Below are positions 1 through 8,611 of a stretch of 64,000 nt of DNA, one piece after another. Position 1 is the first letter of the stretch; every line of letters starts with the position of its first letter. A program made the position numbers and the translations under genes. The stretch spans positions 372,001 to 436,000 of the forward strand of contig NZ_JAEANY010000001.1 in NCBI RefSeq assembly GCF_016019885.1, written 5' to 3'. Below the pieces are notes generated by a model. It did no database searches and had not been told where the DNA came from. It was given only the letters and a program-made list of their open reading frames with translations. The DNA comes from Aurantiacibacter sediminis (GTDB lineage: Bacteria > Pseudomonadota > Alphaproteobacteria > Sphingomonadales > Sphingomonadaceae).

Positions 1-1
1 A

Positions 2-1279
2 CGCGATGCGGAGACAGAAGCGCTGTTGCAGGACATGATCGATCCACTTTCCGATGCCGCTGGGCTTGGTGAAGGTGCAGTCGAAGTTGTCCTGGTGAAT
101 GAAAATTCGATTAACGCCTTCGTCGCCGGTGGACAGCGCGTCTATATCCATTCGGGCCTGATCAACGCCGCAGACAGCGCTTTGGAAGTGCAAGGCGTAC
201 TCGCGCATGAGTTAGGCCATATCACCGGCGGCCATATCAATCGCTATTCCGAGGGGGCGGGCAATGCCACGCGCATCACGCTGCTCTCTGCGCTGCTGGC
301 TGCAGCTGCGGCCTTTGCAGGCGGTGGCGGCGAAGCGGCGATGGGCATTATGGCAGCAGGCCAGCAGGCCGCGATGGGCAGTTTCCTTGCCTTCAGTCGC
401 ACACAGGAAGCATCGGCCGATGCTGCAGGCGCGCAATATCTCAGCGATGCAGGCATTAGCGGTCGCGGAAGCCTCGACTTTTTCGCGAAGCTCCAGAATT
501 ACGAATTCCGCCGCGGCATCAGCCAGGCGCAGGAACGCGAATATAGCCGCACGCACCCCTTGTCGGGCAACCGCATATCGCGGCTGGAAGCGATCTACCA
601 AGCCGATCCGGCTTGGGATCGGCCCGTCGATCCCGACATTCAGGAGCGGTTCGAGCGCGTAAAGGCCAAGCTATTCGGCTTCCTTTCGACGCCGGAGCGC
701 ACGCTGCAATTCTTCCCGGAATATATGGAAGGCGTCCCGGCCCGCTATGCCCGCGCTTACGCGTTCCACAAGGATGCACGGATGGACGAAGCGTTGCGGG
801 AAACGGAAGCCCTGCTGGTGATGGAGCCGTCCAATCCGTATTTTCTGGAGCTGCAGGGGCAGATCCTGCTCGAATCGGGACGCGTCGCTCAGGCCCTGCC
901 GCCGCTGCGCGAAGCGACACGCCTGACCGGATCGACCCCGTTGATTGCAACCCTCCTGGGCCATGCGCTGATTGCCACCGAAGACCCCGCCAATCTCGAT
1001 GAAGCAGAGGCTGTCTTACGCGCCGCTATCGGGCGGGACCGTGAGAATCCTTTTGCCTGGTACCAGCTGGGCGTAGTTTACGGCCAACGCGGCGATACCC
1101 CACGCGCGCGGCTCGCCAGTGCGGAACAGCAAATCCTTTCCGGCAATCCGCAGGGCGCGCTGGTGAATGCAAGCGCAGCAGAGCAGTCGCTTCCCACAGG
1201 CACGCCCGACTGGATCCGCGCGCAGGATGTGCAACTTCAGGCCCGCGCCCAGCTTGAACGGCTCGCCGAACGCAACTAG
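2..1279 (+). CDS. M48 family metalloprotease with TPR repeats (5' end cut by window)
   Basis: Zinc metalloprotease of the BepA/YfgC type, which in the family acts in the periplasm on misassembled outer-membrane proteins. The zinc motif HELGH is encoded at 206-220, followed by the downstream acidic ligand region (QEASAD). The C-terminal half, from about base 720, is helical and reads as tetratricopeptide repeats (for example EALLVMEPSNPYFLELQGQ). The reading frame is open from base 2, so the true start and signal peptide lie left of the window; 425 residues are visible. It ends 9 bases before the DsbA-like gene, so the two are probably cotranscribed as an envelope quality-control unit. Family assignment is firm, the exact substrate is not. 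Confidence 0.9.
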   Translation, partial: RDAETEALLQDMIDPLSDAAGLGEGAVEVVLVNENSINAFVAGGQRVYIHSGLINAADSALEVQGVLAHELGHITGGHINRYSEGAGNATRITLLSALLAAAAAFAGGGGEAAMGIMAAGQQAAMGSFLAFSRTQEASADAAGAQYLSDAGISGRGSLDFFAKLQNYEFRRGISQAQEREYSRTHPLSGNRISRLEAIYQADPAWDRPVDPDIQERFERVKAKLFGFLSTPERTLQFFPEYMEGVPARYARAYAFHKDARMDEALRETEALLVMEPSNPYFLELQGQILLESGRVAQALPPLREATRLTGSTPLIATLLGHALIATEDPANLDEAEAVLRAAIGRDRENPFAWYQLGVVYGQRGDTPRARLASAEQQILSGNPQGALVNASAAEQSLPTGTPDWIRAQDVQLQARAQLERLAERN

Positions 1280-1288
1280 CGTCATTTC

Positions 1289-1984
1289 ATGCGTAGCTTT
1301 CTCATCACCGCCGCGATTGCGCTTCTCGCCGGTTTCGCCGGCGCGGCTGCGTGGGATTTTTCGGGGTTGGGGCCGGAGCGCACGCGCGATTACCTTATGG
1401 CGAACCCCGAAGTGCTGCCCGAAGCTATGGGCGAATTGCAGCGCCGTGACATGATGGCCCGGATCGAGCCGCTGCGTGATGAGCTGGAACAGCCCTATCC
1501 CGGTGCCGTGCTCGGCAATCCAGATGGCGAAATTACGCTTGTGGAATTCAGCGACTATGCCTGCGGTTTCTGTCGCCAGAGTCTGGAAGATGTGAATGAT
1601 CTGATTGCCAGCAATCCCGATTTACGGGTCGTTATCCGTGAATATCCTGTCCTCTCAGCTGGCAGCGCTGATGCCGCGCGGATGGCGCTGGCGGCCGCCG
1701 ATCAGGGCAGGTTTGAAGCGTTTCATAACGCGATGTTTGCGCAGGATGGTTTGTCTGCAGAGGCAATTGAAGCTGCAGCAGAGCAGGCTGGGCTCAATCT
1801 TGCAGCCGCCAATGCTGCTATCGCTGCAGGCGCCTATGAAACACAATTGCAAAACAATGTGTTCTTAGGTCAATCGCTGCGCATTTCCGGTACACCCGCT
1901 TTCATCGTCGGAGACCAGGTGCTCGATGGTGCAGTGGGCTTCGATCCGCTGAGCGAAGCCATCGCCGAAGCGCGCGATTCGTAA
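1289..1984 (+). CDS. DsbA-family thiol-disulfide oxidoreductase
   Basis: Periplasmic thioredoxin-fold protein of 231 residues. The N-terminus has a hydrophobic signal segment (RSFLITAAIALLAGFAGAAA). The active-site pair CGFC is at residues 92-95 and a cis-proline loop (GTPAF) follows near the C-terminus. It belongs to the Com1/BdbD-like DsbA group that oxidises or isomerises disulfides in secreted proteins. It follows the M48 protease by 9 bases, and both probably serve the same envelope-folding task. A DsbB partner is encoded elsewhere in the window (27632-28090). Whether it acts as oxidase or isomerase cannot be told from sequence. Confidence 0.9.
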   Translation: MRSFLITAAIALLAGFAGAAAWDFSGLGPERTRDYLMANPEVLPEAMGELQRRDMMARIEPLRDELEQPYPGAVLGNPDGEITLVEFSDYACGFCRQSLEDVNDLIASNPDLRVVIREYPVLSAGSADAARMALAAADQGRFEAFHNAMFAQDGLSAEAIEAAAEQAGLNLAAANAAIAAGAYETQLQNNVFLGQSLRISGTPAFIVGDQVLDGAVGFDPLSEAIAEARDS

Positions 1985-2014
1985 GGTGAAACACCAGCCA
2001 CAGGAGGGCAACAG

Positions 2015-3262
2015 ATGGAAAATCCTCTGACGCAGCGCACTCCTGCCGCTCAAAACAGGCGCATGGCCATGCTGCCTTTCCAGCCGACCCCGTTTTTCAA
2101 GGACAAGAACCGCGCCTTCTGGCGTCTGCAATTGTTTGGCTGGTCGGGCGCCTTGGTTTTGAGAAGCGCTACTTCAATTGCTAATGAGCGCGGTGCAGAT
2201 TTTCTTATTGTGGTCGTAATCGCCGCAATCACGGGGTTTTCAATAAGCACCGTACTTTCGGTCATTTACAACCGCCTTATCAATCGCAGCCCAATTATAA
2301 CATGGGGCCTCACTGGTGTGACGTTAGCACTGGCCGTGGGTGTGTCTGCATTCATCAACGCATGGACGATTGATGTTTATCAGGGCGGTAGTGAATCTGG
2401 CTTTGCTCAACTTATGCTTGGTGTGTTTTACATCGACATGACTCTGCTTGGCGCGTGGTCCGCGCTCTATTACGCCATCAATTTCTTCCTGCAGGTGGAA
2501 GAGCAGACCGACCGGCTCGAACGCCTTGAAGCACAGGCCACCAGCGCGCAGCTCGCCATGCTGCGATACCAGCTCAACCCTCACTTCTTGTTCAATACGC
2601 TGAATTCGATCAGCACATTGGTTTTGCTAAAACAGACTGCGCCCGCCAATGCCATGTTGACCAAGCTTTCCAGCTTTCTGCGCCACACGCTTGTTGCCCA
2701 GCCCGGTAGCAAGGTGACTGTCGCGCAGGAAGTCGAGACACTGAAGCTGTATCTCGAAATCGAACGCATGCGATTTGAAGACCGGCTGCGCACCGAATTT
2801 CGCGTCGATGATTTGGCCGCAAATGCCTGCATCCCTTCTTTCCTGCTGCAACCGCTGATCGAGAACGCGATCAAATATGGCGTCTCTGCCCAGGAAGAGG
2901 GCGCGCGCATCAGCCTTGCGGCGCGCGTCATCGGATCGCGCCTGCGCCTGACGGTGACCGACACCGGGCCGGGCTTGCAAGGCAATCAGAACGCTGCCGA
3001 AGCGGTTGCCAGGGGGCACTCCTCAACCGGGGTGGGCCTCGCCAATATCATGGAGCGCCTTTCCCAGGCCTATGGCGAGGAGCACCGCTTCGACATCGAA
3101 ACGCCGCGCGATGGAGGCTTCACTGTCATCATCGAAATTCCATTCGAAGCTGCCGAGGATGCGAATGAGAGCGAGGGGGCGAAGAAACTTCCCCGCGCTT
3201 CATCCGTTGAGCAAGGCAGGGCAACCTCTTTCGGAACCCCCCAGACCGGAGCCCCCGCATGA
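2015..3262 (+). CDS. LytS/YehU-type sensor histidine kinase
   Basis: Membrane histidine kinase of 415 residues. About four hydrophobic segments occupy the first 165 residues, followed by a short coiled linker. The His_kinase domain has the typical phosphoacceptor region LRYQLNPHFLFNTLNSIS with the histidine at residue 190. The ATP-binding half contains the N-box LLQPLIENAIKYGV and glycine loops (DTGPGL, GVGLANI). A ribosome binding site (ggaggg) precedes the start. The stop codon overlaps the start of the response regulator by ATGA, so the pair is translationally coupled. The signal and target genes are not evident from the context. Confidence 0.92.
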   Translation: MENPLTQRTPAAQNRRMAMLPFQPTPFFKDKNRAFWRLQLFGWSGALVLRSATSIANERGADFLIVVVIAAITGFSISTVLSVIYNRLINRSPIITWGLTGVTLALAVGVSAFINAWTIDVYQGGSESGFAQLMLGVFYIDMTLLGAWSALYYAINFFLQVEEQTDRLERLEAQATSAQLAMLRYQLNPHFLFNTLNSISTLVLLKQTAPANAMLTKLSSFLRHTLVAQPGSKVTVAQEVETLKLYLEIERMRFEDRLRTEFRVDDLAANACIPSFLLQPLIENAIKYGVSAQEEGARISLAARVIGSRLRLTVTDTGPGLQGNQNAAEAVARGHSSTGVGLANIMERLSQAYGEEHRFDIETPRDGGFTVIIEIPFEAAEDANESEGAKKLPRASSVEQGRATSFGTPQTGAPA

Positions 3263-4053
3263 CTATTCGTACCATTCTCGTCGATGACGAAAAGCTGGCC
3301 ATACAAGGCCTGCAGCTACGCCTTGAGCCTTTTACCGATATCGAGGTGATTGAAACCTGCGCCAATGGGCGGGAGGCGATCCGGGCAATCAAAACGTTGA
3401 AGCCTGACCTTGTCTTTCTCGACATCCAGATGCCGAGCTTCGACGGCTTTTCCGTCGTCAAAGGCATTATGGATGTCGATACGCCGCTGATCGTCTTCGT
3501 CACCGCGTTCCAGGAACATGCCATTCGCGCTTTTGAAGCGAATGCCGTCAATTACCTGATGAAGCCGGTCGATGAAGACAAGCTCGCCGACACGATCGAG
3601 CGGGTGCGCCAGCGCCTTGCTGAAAAGCGTTCTGCCGATGAAGCGGAAAAGCTGAAAGACGTGCTTGCAGAAGTGAGCCCGGAAAGCCTCGATGAGATTG
3701 GCGAGGAAGACGAAAGCAGTGCGCGCTACGAGAAGATGATCAATGTGAAGGATAAGGGGCGGATCTTCCGCGTCGATGTCGACACGATCGAACGGATCGA
3801 AGCAGCGGGCGATTACATGGTGATCTACACCGCCGACAATTCACTTATCCTGCGCGAAACGATGAAGGATCTTGAGCGCCGCGTCGATCCGCGCAGCTTC
3901 CAGCGCGTGCATCGCAGTACGATCGTCAATCTCGATCAGGTCCGCCAGGTGAAGCCGCACACGAACGGTGAGTGCTTCCTCGTGCTCGATTCCGGGGCCG
4001 AAGTGAAAGTGTCGCGTAGCTACCGCGATGTGGTCGCGCGGTTTGTGCACTAA
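3259..4053 (+). CDS. LytTR-family response regulator
   Basis: DNA-binding response regulator of 264 residues. A receiver domain (about 1-120) carries the phosphoacceptor aspartate at residue 55 in DLVFLDIQMP, the acidic pocket near the N-terminus (VDDEK) and the conserved lysine in LMKPV. A variable acidic linker follows (about 125-155). The LytTR domain (about 160-264) includes the RVHRSTIVNLDQV core that binds direct repeats upstream of targets. It is overlapped by the kinase gene and is its obvious partner. The gene ends 20 bases from the convergent CorC-like gene. The regulon cannot be inferred here. Confidence 0.93.
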   Translation: MTIRTILVDDEKLAIQGLQLRLEPFTDIEVIETCANGREAIRAIKTLKPDLVFLDIQMPSFDGFSVVKGIMDVDTPLIVFVTAFQEHAIRAFEANAVNYLMKPVDEDKLADTIERVRQRLAEKRSADEAEKLKDVLAEVSPESLDEIGEEDESSARYEKMINVKDKGRIFRVDVDTIERIEAAGDYMVIYTADNSLILRETMKDLERRVDPRSFQRVHRSTIVNLDQVRQVKPHTNGECFLVLDSGAEVKVSRSYRDVVARFVH

Positions 4054-4073
4054 GCAGCGCGAAGAGGTGGCGG

Positions 4074-5369
4074 TCAGTCTTCCTGGCTGACCAGCAGCTT
4101 GTCGATCTTGCGCCCGTCCATATCGACGACTTCGAAGCGCCAGCCCTGATCGATGAAATATTCGCCTTCGGTCGGCAAATGTTTGAGCACGTAAAGCGCG
4201 TATCCTGCTGCCGTGGCGAATTCGCGTCCTTCCGGGAGGTCGAGCCCCAGCCGCTCCGCCATGGAATCGGCGGCCAGCGCACCTGAGACGAGCAGCGACC
4301 CATCCTCGCGCTCGGTCATCATGGGCGTATCGCCTTCGTCCTGATGGCTTGCAAAATCGCCGGCAATCGCTTCGAGAAGGTCGGCTGTGGTCACCAGCCC
4401 ATCGAGATGGCCGTATTCGTCATGCACCATGGCCATGCCCGTGCCGGACATCTGCAACACGCGCAGCGCGTCCATCGCATCGAGCTGGTCAGGCACGACT
4501 TCATTCTTGCGCAGCAGGCTTTTCAGATCGATCATCTCGCCAGCCATCAGCAGTGCCAGCAATTCGCGCACTTTGACGACGCCTAAGATCTTGTCCGGCG
4601 TACTGTCGGCAACAGGCAGGAGCGAATGCGGCGTGTCGGCAATGACTTCGCGCATGCGCGCTTCGTCGGCATCGGCTTCCAGCCAGTCGATTTCCGTTCG
4701 CGGCGTCATGAGTTCGCGCACCGCCCTGTCCTGCAGGCGCATAATACCTGAAAGGATCGCGCGCTCCTGTTCTTCGATCACCCCAGTGCGTGTCGCATCG
4801 GCGAAAATCATCTGCAGCTCTTCGGCGGTCAGGCGATGATCGCCCTTGTGCCGGACCCGCAGGAGGGACAGTAGCAGGTTAGAGGTGGTATCGAGCAGCC
4901 AGACAAAAGGCGCCGCAACCCGGGCGAGAATATGCATCGGGCGCGCCATGAGGATGGCGATCGGCTCAGCCGCGCGCAGTGCAATCTGCTTGGGCACCAA
5001 TTCGCCCACGACCACACTGAGGAACGTCGTAAGGCCGATGACGACAGCAAACGCGACGTTATAAGCCGCGTCCTCCGACAGGCCGGTGCGGATAAGCCGC
5101 TCGGCCACCGGCTCGCCCAATTGCGCGCCTGCGAAAGCACCCGTTCCGATTGCGATCAGCGTAATGCCGATTTGCACGGTGGAAAGAAACTTCCCCGGCT
5201 CTTGCGCCAGGCGCATCGCGATTGCGGCGCTCTTGCTGCCCTTTTCAGCCGCGGCGCGCAGCCGCGCGGTGCGCGCGGAAACAATCGCAAGCTCCGACAT
5301 GGCGAAAACGCCGTTGAGCACGATCAGTAGGACGAGGGCGGCGAGATAATGCCAGGGAAACGGGTCCAT
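4074..5369 (-). CDS. CNNM/CorC-HlyC family membrane protein
   Basis: Hemolysin-C/CorC-type protein of 431 residues. A DUF21/CNNM transmembrane domain (about 1-190, three to four hydrophobic segments, including FAMSELAIVSARTARL) is followed by a CBS pair (about 205-330) and a CorC_HlyC C-terminal domain (about 345-431). Members are linked to Mg/Co efflux or ion homeostasis; older names call them hemolysins. An upstream in-frame start at 5447 would add 26 residues without membrane or family features. The start at 5369 is preferred because the protein then begins directly at the first membrane helix and has a purine-rich site (ggcaagg) ahead of it. Confidence 0.88.
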   Translation of the reverse strand: MDPFPWHYLAALVLLIVLNGVFAMSELAIVSARTARLRAAAEKGSKSAAIAMRLAQEPGKFLSTVQIGITLIAIGTGAFAGAQLGEPVAERLIRTGLSEDAAYNVAFAVVIGLTTFLSVVVGELVPKQIALRAAEPIAILMARPMHILARVAAPFVWLLDTTSNLLLSLLRVRHKGDHRLTAEELQMIFADATRTGVIEEQERAILSGIMRLQDRAVRELMTPRTEIDWLEADADEARMREVIADTPHSLLPVADSTPDKILGVVKVRELLALLMAGEMIDLKSLLRKNEVVPDQLDAMDALRVLQMSGTGMAMVHDEYGHLDGLVTTADLLEAIAGDFASHQDEGDTPMMTEREDGSLLVSGALAADSMAERLGLDLPEGREFATAAGYALYVLKHLPTEGEYFIDQGWRFEVVDMDGRKIDKLLVSQED

Positions 5370-5451
5370 CAGACCTTGCCCGCTAGCAGATAAAATCCAC
5401 AAGGCGAAGGGTTTCAAACGCAAAGCCGTGGATCGCCTCACCGCCAATTGC

Positions 5452-5476
5452 GGAACACGGGGCCGTTCAGCGAGTT
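5452..5476 (+). promoter_or_regulatory. Possible ECF general-stress (EcfG-type) promoter
   Basis: GGAAC at 5452-5456 and GTT at 5474-5476 are separated by 17 bases, matching the GGAAC-N16/17-(c)GTT layout known for alphaproteobacterial EcfG sigma factors. It lies 60 bases before the start of the OmpA-family lipoprotein gene, a sensible leader length. Two short boxes can occur by chance, so this is a candidate only. Confidence 0.4.
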
Positions 5477-5535
5477 ATTGGGCTTACACACCGCGCAAAC
5501 GAGCATCTCACGCGTGTGATCTGGAGGAAGTGGAC

Positions 5536-6219
5536 ATGAAAACGAAAAGAATTCTCACCTCGACCGTCGCAGCCCTCGCGCTGGCCGGTACGACAACCGC
5601 CTGCGTGACCGATCCGAACACCGGCAACCAGGTTATTTCCCGTACCGCGATCGGCGGCATCGGCGGCGCTGGCCTTGGCTATCTGCTTGGCGGACTGGTC
5701 GGCGGCAAAACCGCGCGTATCGTCGGCGCAGGCATTGGCGCGGCTGCCGGCGGCTATGTCGGCTACCGCATGGATGAACAAATCCGTGAGCTGGAAGAAG
5801 TCACCGCCGGAACGGGCGTCGACGTGACCGAAACTCCGGGCGGCGATGGCATCCTCGTCAATTTCCCCGATGTGACCTTCGCCGTGAACTCGACCAACAT
5901 CTCGCCGCAAATGCGCGATACACTCGATGGAGTAGCGCAGAGCATGGTCGACTATCCCAATTCACTGATCGATGTGATGGGGCATACCGATGCCACGGGC
6001 AGCGATCAGTATAATCTTGATCTTTCGCGCCGCCGTGCCGAATCGGTCGCCAACTATCTCACCAGCCGCGGCGTCGCCCGTGCGCGTATCGAGACGATTG
6101 GCTATGGCGAGCAATATCCGATCGCCGATAACTCGACCGAAGCAGGCCGTTCGCAGAATCGCCGCGTCGAAATCCGCATCACGCCGATTACGGAAGAAGA
6201 TGTGGAAGCCGCTTACTAA
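5536..6219 (+). CDS. OmpA-family lipoprotein with glycine zipper
   Basis: Envelope protein of 227 residues. A lipoprotein-like signal ends at Cys23 (TTAC, a weak lipobox). Next comes a glycine-zipper region (about 35-80, AIGGIGGAGLGYLLGGLVGG) that may insert in or line the outer membrane. An OmpA C-terminal peptidoglycan-binding domain follows (about 105-220), with GHTDATGS and NRRVEI. The family anchors the outer membrane to the cell wall. The start at 5536 is chosen because ggaggaagtggac precedes it and the signal peptide begins there; the frame is open further upstream without meaning. A stem-loop terminator follows at 6244. Confidence 0.92.
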   Translation: MKTKRILTSTVAALALAGTTTACVTDPNTGNQVISRTAIGGIGGAGLGYLLGGLVGGKTARIVGAGIGAAAGGYVGYRMDEQIRELEEVTAGTGVDVTETPGGDGILVNFPDVTFAVNSTNISPQMRDTLDGVAQSMVDYPNSLIDVMGHTDATGSDQYNLDLSRRRAESVANYLTSRGVARARIETIGYGEQYPIADNSTEAGRSQNRRVEIRITPITEEDVEAAY

Positions 6220-6243
6220 GGCGACTAGGCAATCTAAATTCAG

Positions 6244-6274
6244 AAAGGGGCGTCTTTCCGGGCGCCCCTTTTTT
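6244..6274 (+). terminator. Rho-independent terminator after the OmpA-family gene
   Basis: A 9-bp GC-rich stem (aaaggggcg at 6244-6252 pairing with cgccccttt at 6263-6271) is followed by a run of T (6269-6274). It sits 25 bases after the stop of the OmpA-family gene. On the opposite strand it could also stop transcription from the convergent CysQ-like gene, since A-rich sequence flanks the left side. Confidence 0.85.
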
Positions 6275-6285
6275 CGTCGAATGGC

Positions 6286-7062
6286 TCAGGAAAGCCGCGC
6301 CGCGCGCTCTGCCAAGCGCTCTACCGCATCGGCGTGGATTGCAGGCGCTGTGGCGAGCAAGCCAAAGGCTCGCGGATCGCGCTTGTTGTAAGCGAGAGGC
6401 GCGCCGAATGCGTCTGTCACGACTGCACCGGCTTCGCGCGCAATCAGCGCGGCTGCGCCAATATCCCACTCGAAACCCCAGCGCAGCGTGGCAACCAGAT
6501 CGGCCTCATCATTGGCGACCATAGCGACGCGCAGCGCAATCGAATTGGGCTGTTCGACCTTGGAGAGGTCGCGATCCTGCTTGGGCAGATCGTGCGCCGG
6601 AACGCGGGCTCCAACAAAGCGGCTTCGCGTGCTGGCCTGCAAACGCTCGCCATTGCGCCACGCGCCTTTTCCCGCCCTGGCCGACCAGACCTCATCACGC
6701 GCCGGGGCAATTAGGACGCCGAGCAAGGGTCTGCCGCCACTGATCAAGGCGACACTCACTGCCCAGCCTTTACGTCCGCGAATGAAGTCACGCGTTCCAT
6801 CAATCGGATCGACCAGCCAGATCAACCCTTTCTCGAGTCGCTCCTTGTCGTCCGAAGTTTCTTCGGAAAGCCAGCCCGCGGCAGGCAGAAGAGCCTGCAA
6901 TTCGCGCCGCAGGAACCCATCCACTTCAAGGTCCGCCTCGCACACTGGATTGCCCGGCGATTTTTCCCATGTTTTCAAATCATGCCCGTGGCCCGGCCAT
7001 CGGCGAAGCGCCATATGGCCCGCCTCGCGGCAGATTTGTTCGAGTTTCATACTGTCGATCAT
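6286..7062 (-). CDS. cysQ: 3'(2'),5'-bisphosphate nucleotidase CysQ-like (inositol monophosphatase family)
   Basis: Metal-dependent phosphatase of 258 residues. Family motifs are visible: the EE pair at 67-68, WLVDPIDGTRDF with DPIDGT at 85-90, and EWDIGAAALI near the C-terminus. CysQ-type enzymes remove the 3' phosphate of PAP(S), produced in sulfate assimilation and by other sulfotransfer reactions. An inositol- or histidinol-phosphatase role cannot be excluded from sequence alone, so the symbol is tentative. The start is either residue 1 (ATG at 7062) or the second Met (7050). The second is possible because an 11-bp dyad (7054-7084) spans the first start codon. Confidence 0.8.
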   Translation of the reverse strand: MIDSMKLEQICREAGHMALRRWPGHGHDLKTWEKSPGNPVCEADLEVDGFLRRELQALLPAAGWLSEETSDDKERLEKGLIWLVDPIDGTRDFIRGRKGWAVSVALISGGRPLLGVLIAPARDEVWSARAGKGAWRNGERLQASTRSRFVGARVPAHDLPKQDRDLSKVEQPNSIALRVAMVANDEADLVATLRWGFEWDIGAAALIAREAGAVVTDAFGAPLAYNKRDPRAFGLLATAPAIHADAVERLAERAARLS

Positions 7063-7084
7063 CTATGCCTATCAGATGATCGAC
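7054..7084. promoter_or_regulatory. 11-bp perfect dyad between cysQ-like gene and sucC
   Basis: GTCGATCATCT at 7054-7064 is the exact reverse complement of AGATGATCGAC at 7074-7084, with a 9-base spacer. It lies in the divergent intergenic region, 85 bases before sucC, and over or just before the start of the minus-strand phosphatase. It could be a repressor operator, or a hairpin in the phosphatase leader. No regulator is known for it. Confidence 0.45.
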
Positions 7085-7168
7085 GAATGTAGGGTTTGCA
7101 AGGACGCTGCGATGATGCTTTAGCGCGGCGCAACAACTCCCTTCTCGTGACAGGAAAGTAAACCCCTC

Positions 7169-8368
7169 ATGAACATCCACGAATATCAGGCCAAGGAACT
7201 GCTCGCGAAATTCGATATCGGCGTGCCAACCGGCTATCCCGCCATTAGCGTTGCAGAAGCGGTCGAAGGCGCGAAGAAGCTTCCTGGCCCGCTTTACGTC
7301 GTGAAAGCGCAGATCCATGCAGGCGGCCGCGGCAAGGGCAAGTTTGCCGAGTTGAGCGCGGATGCGAAAGGCGGCGTGCGCCTTGCCAAGAGTGTGGACG
7401 ATGTCGAGGCCGACGCGAAGGAAATGCTCGGCAACACGCTCGTAACTGTGCAGACGGGCGATGAAGGCAAGCAGGTCAACCGCCTTTATGTGACCGATGG
7501 CGTCGATATCGCCAAGGAATACTACCTCTCCATGGTCGTCGATCGTGAGACGAGCCGCGTGGCAATGATCGTCTCCACCGAAGGCGGCATGGACATCGAA
7601 GACGTCGCGCACAATACGCCCGACAAGATCGCCACCATTACCATCGATCCGGCCACCGGATTCATGCCGCACCATGGTCGTGCAGTGGCCTTCGCGCTGA
7701 AGCTGGAAGGTGCACTCGCCAAGGAAGCGCAGAAGCTGGCGAAGAAGCTCTACAAGGCTTTCACGACGCTCGATTGCGACATGCTTGAAATCAACCCGCT
7801 GGTGGAAACTGACGGCGGTGAGCTGTTGGTGCTCGACACCAAGATGAGCTTCGATTCGAATGCGCTTTATCGCCACCCCGATGTGGAAGCGATGCGTGAC
7901 GAGACCGAGGAAGATCCGATGGAAGTCGAAGCCGGAAAGCACGATCTTGCTTACATCAAGCTAGATGGCGACATCGGCTGCATGGTCAATGGCGCAGGCC
8001 TTGCCATGGCGACGATGGACATCATCAAACTGAACGGTTCCTTCCCAGCCAACTTCCTCGACGTGGGCGGCGGCGCCACGACCGAGAAGGTGACGGCAGC
8101 GTTCAAGATCATCCTGTCCGACCCTGCGGTGAAGGGCATCCTCGTCAACATCTTCGGTGGCATCATGCGCTGCGACACTATCGCAGAAGGCATTGTGATC
8201 GCTGCCAAGGAAGTCGAGCTGGACGTGCCGCTGGTCGTCCGCCTCGAAGGCACCAATGTGCAGCAAGGCAAGGATATCCTTGCCAATTCGGGCCTGCCGA
8301 TTATTCCGGCAGACGATCTTGGCGATGCCGCCAAGAAAATTGTCGCCGAGGTGAAGCAAGCGGCCTGA
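7169..8368 (+). CDS. sucC: Succinate-CoA ligase (ADP-forming) beta subunit
   Basis: TCA-cycle enzyme subunit of 399 residues, the normal family length. The ATP-grasp domain begins with [15 protein letters not shown] and contains [12 protein letters not shown]. The CoA-ligase half has the conserved stretch [17 protein letters not shown] and the nucleotide-specificity region DVGGGA. Together with SucD it converts succinyl-CoA to succinate with formation of ATP or GTP in the cytosol. sucD is not adjacent; the next genes are etfBA. A malate-CoA ligase beta subunit is similar in sequence but would sit with serine-cycle genes, which are not seen. Confidence 0.95.
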   Translation: MNIHEYQAKELLAKFDIGVPTGYPAISVAEAVEGAKKLPGPLYVVKAQIHAGGRGKGKFAELSADAKGGVRLAKSVDDVEADAKEMLGNTLVTVQTGDEGKQVNRLYVTDGVDIAKEYYLSMVVDRETSRVAMIVSTEGGMDIEDVAHNTPDKIATITIDPATGFMPHHGRAVAFALKLEGALAKEAQKLAKKLYKAFTTLDCDMLEINPLVETDGGELLVLDTKMSFDSNALYRHPDVEAMRDETEEDPMEVEAGKHDLAYIKLDGDIGCMVNGAGLAMATMDIIKLNGSFPANFLDVGGGATTEKVTAAFKIILSDPAVKGILVNIFGGIMRCDTIAEGIVIAAKEVELDVPLVVRLEGTNVQQGKDILANSGLPIIPADDLGDAAKKIVAEVKQAA

Positions 8369-8392
8369 TCGGCTTCCCATTTTGACTTCGAG

Positions 8393-8430
8393 CGCGGGCT
8401 CGCAAACACCTCTGGCGGGCCCGTGCTTTC
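8393..8430 (+). terminator. Possible terminator after sucC
   Basis: CGCGGGC at 8393-8399 can pair with GCCCGTG at 8419-8425 (7 bp including one G-T), followed by the weak T-rich tail ctttc. The loop is long (19 bases). The rest of the 243-base sucC-etfB gap contains no ORF of interest apart from the promoter-like site at 8549. Confidence 0.3.
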
Positions 8431-8548
8431 TACCATCCGCAAAACGCGTGGAGCGCGCCACATACCAGCATCCGCTGAGCGCCGCCTCGCACAGGAACAG
8501 GGAGTGGTCGCAAAGCGTATATCCCTCATGGCAGGCCGAGAGTTCTGC

Positions 8549-8576
8549 TTGACCTATACGTCAACTTGCTTACATA
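8549..8576 (+). promoter_or_regulatory. etfB promoter with overlapping inverted repeat
   Basis: TTGACC (8549-8554) and TACATA (8571-8576) with a 16-base spacer resemble -35 and -10 boxes, 36 bases before the etfB start. The -35 box is part of a dyad TTGAC-N6-GTCAA (8549-8564), so a repressor bound there would block the promoter. The dyad resembles, from memory, sites for regulators of fatty- and branched-chain acid degradation that control etf genes; this has not been checked. Confidence 0.5.
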
Positions 8577-8611
8577 AGCGGTAGACAAATTCTGGATTGA
8601 GGGAAAGCCCG

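Noticed and set aside
8484-8512. GGAAC followed by GTA upstream of etfB as a second stress promoter
   Set aside because: The -10 element is mismatched and lies about 100 bases before the start; the promoter at 8549 is better placed.
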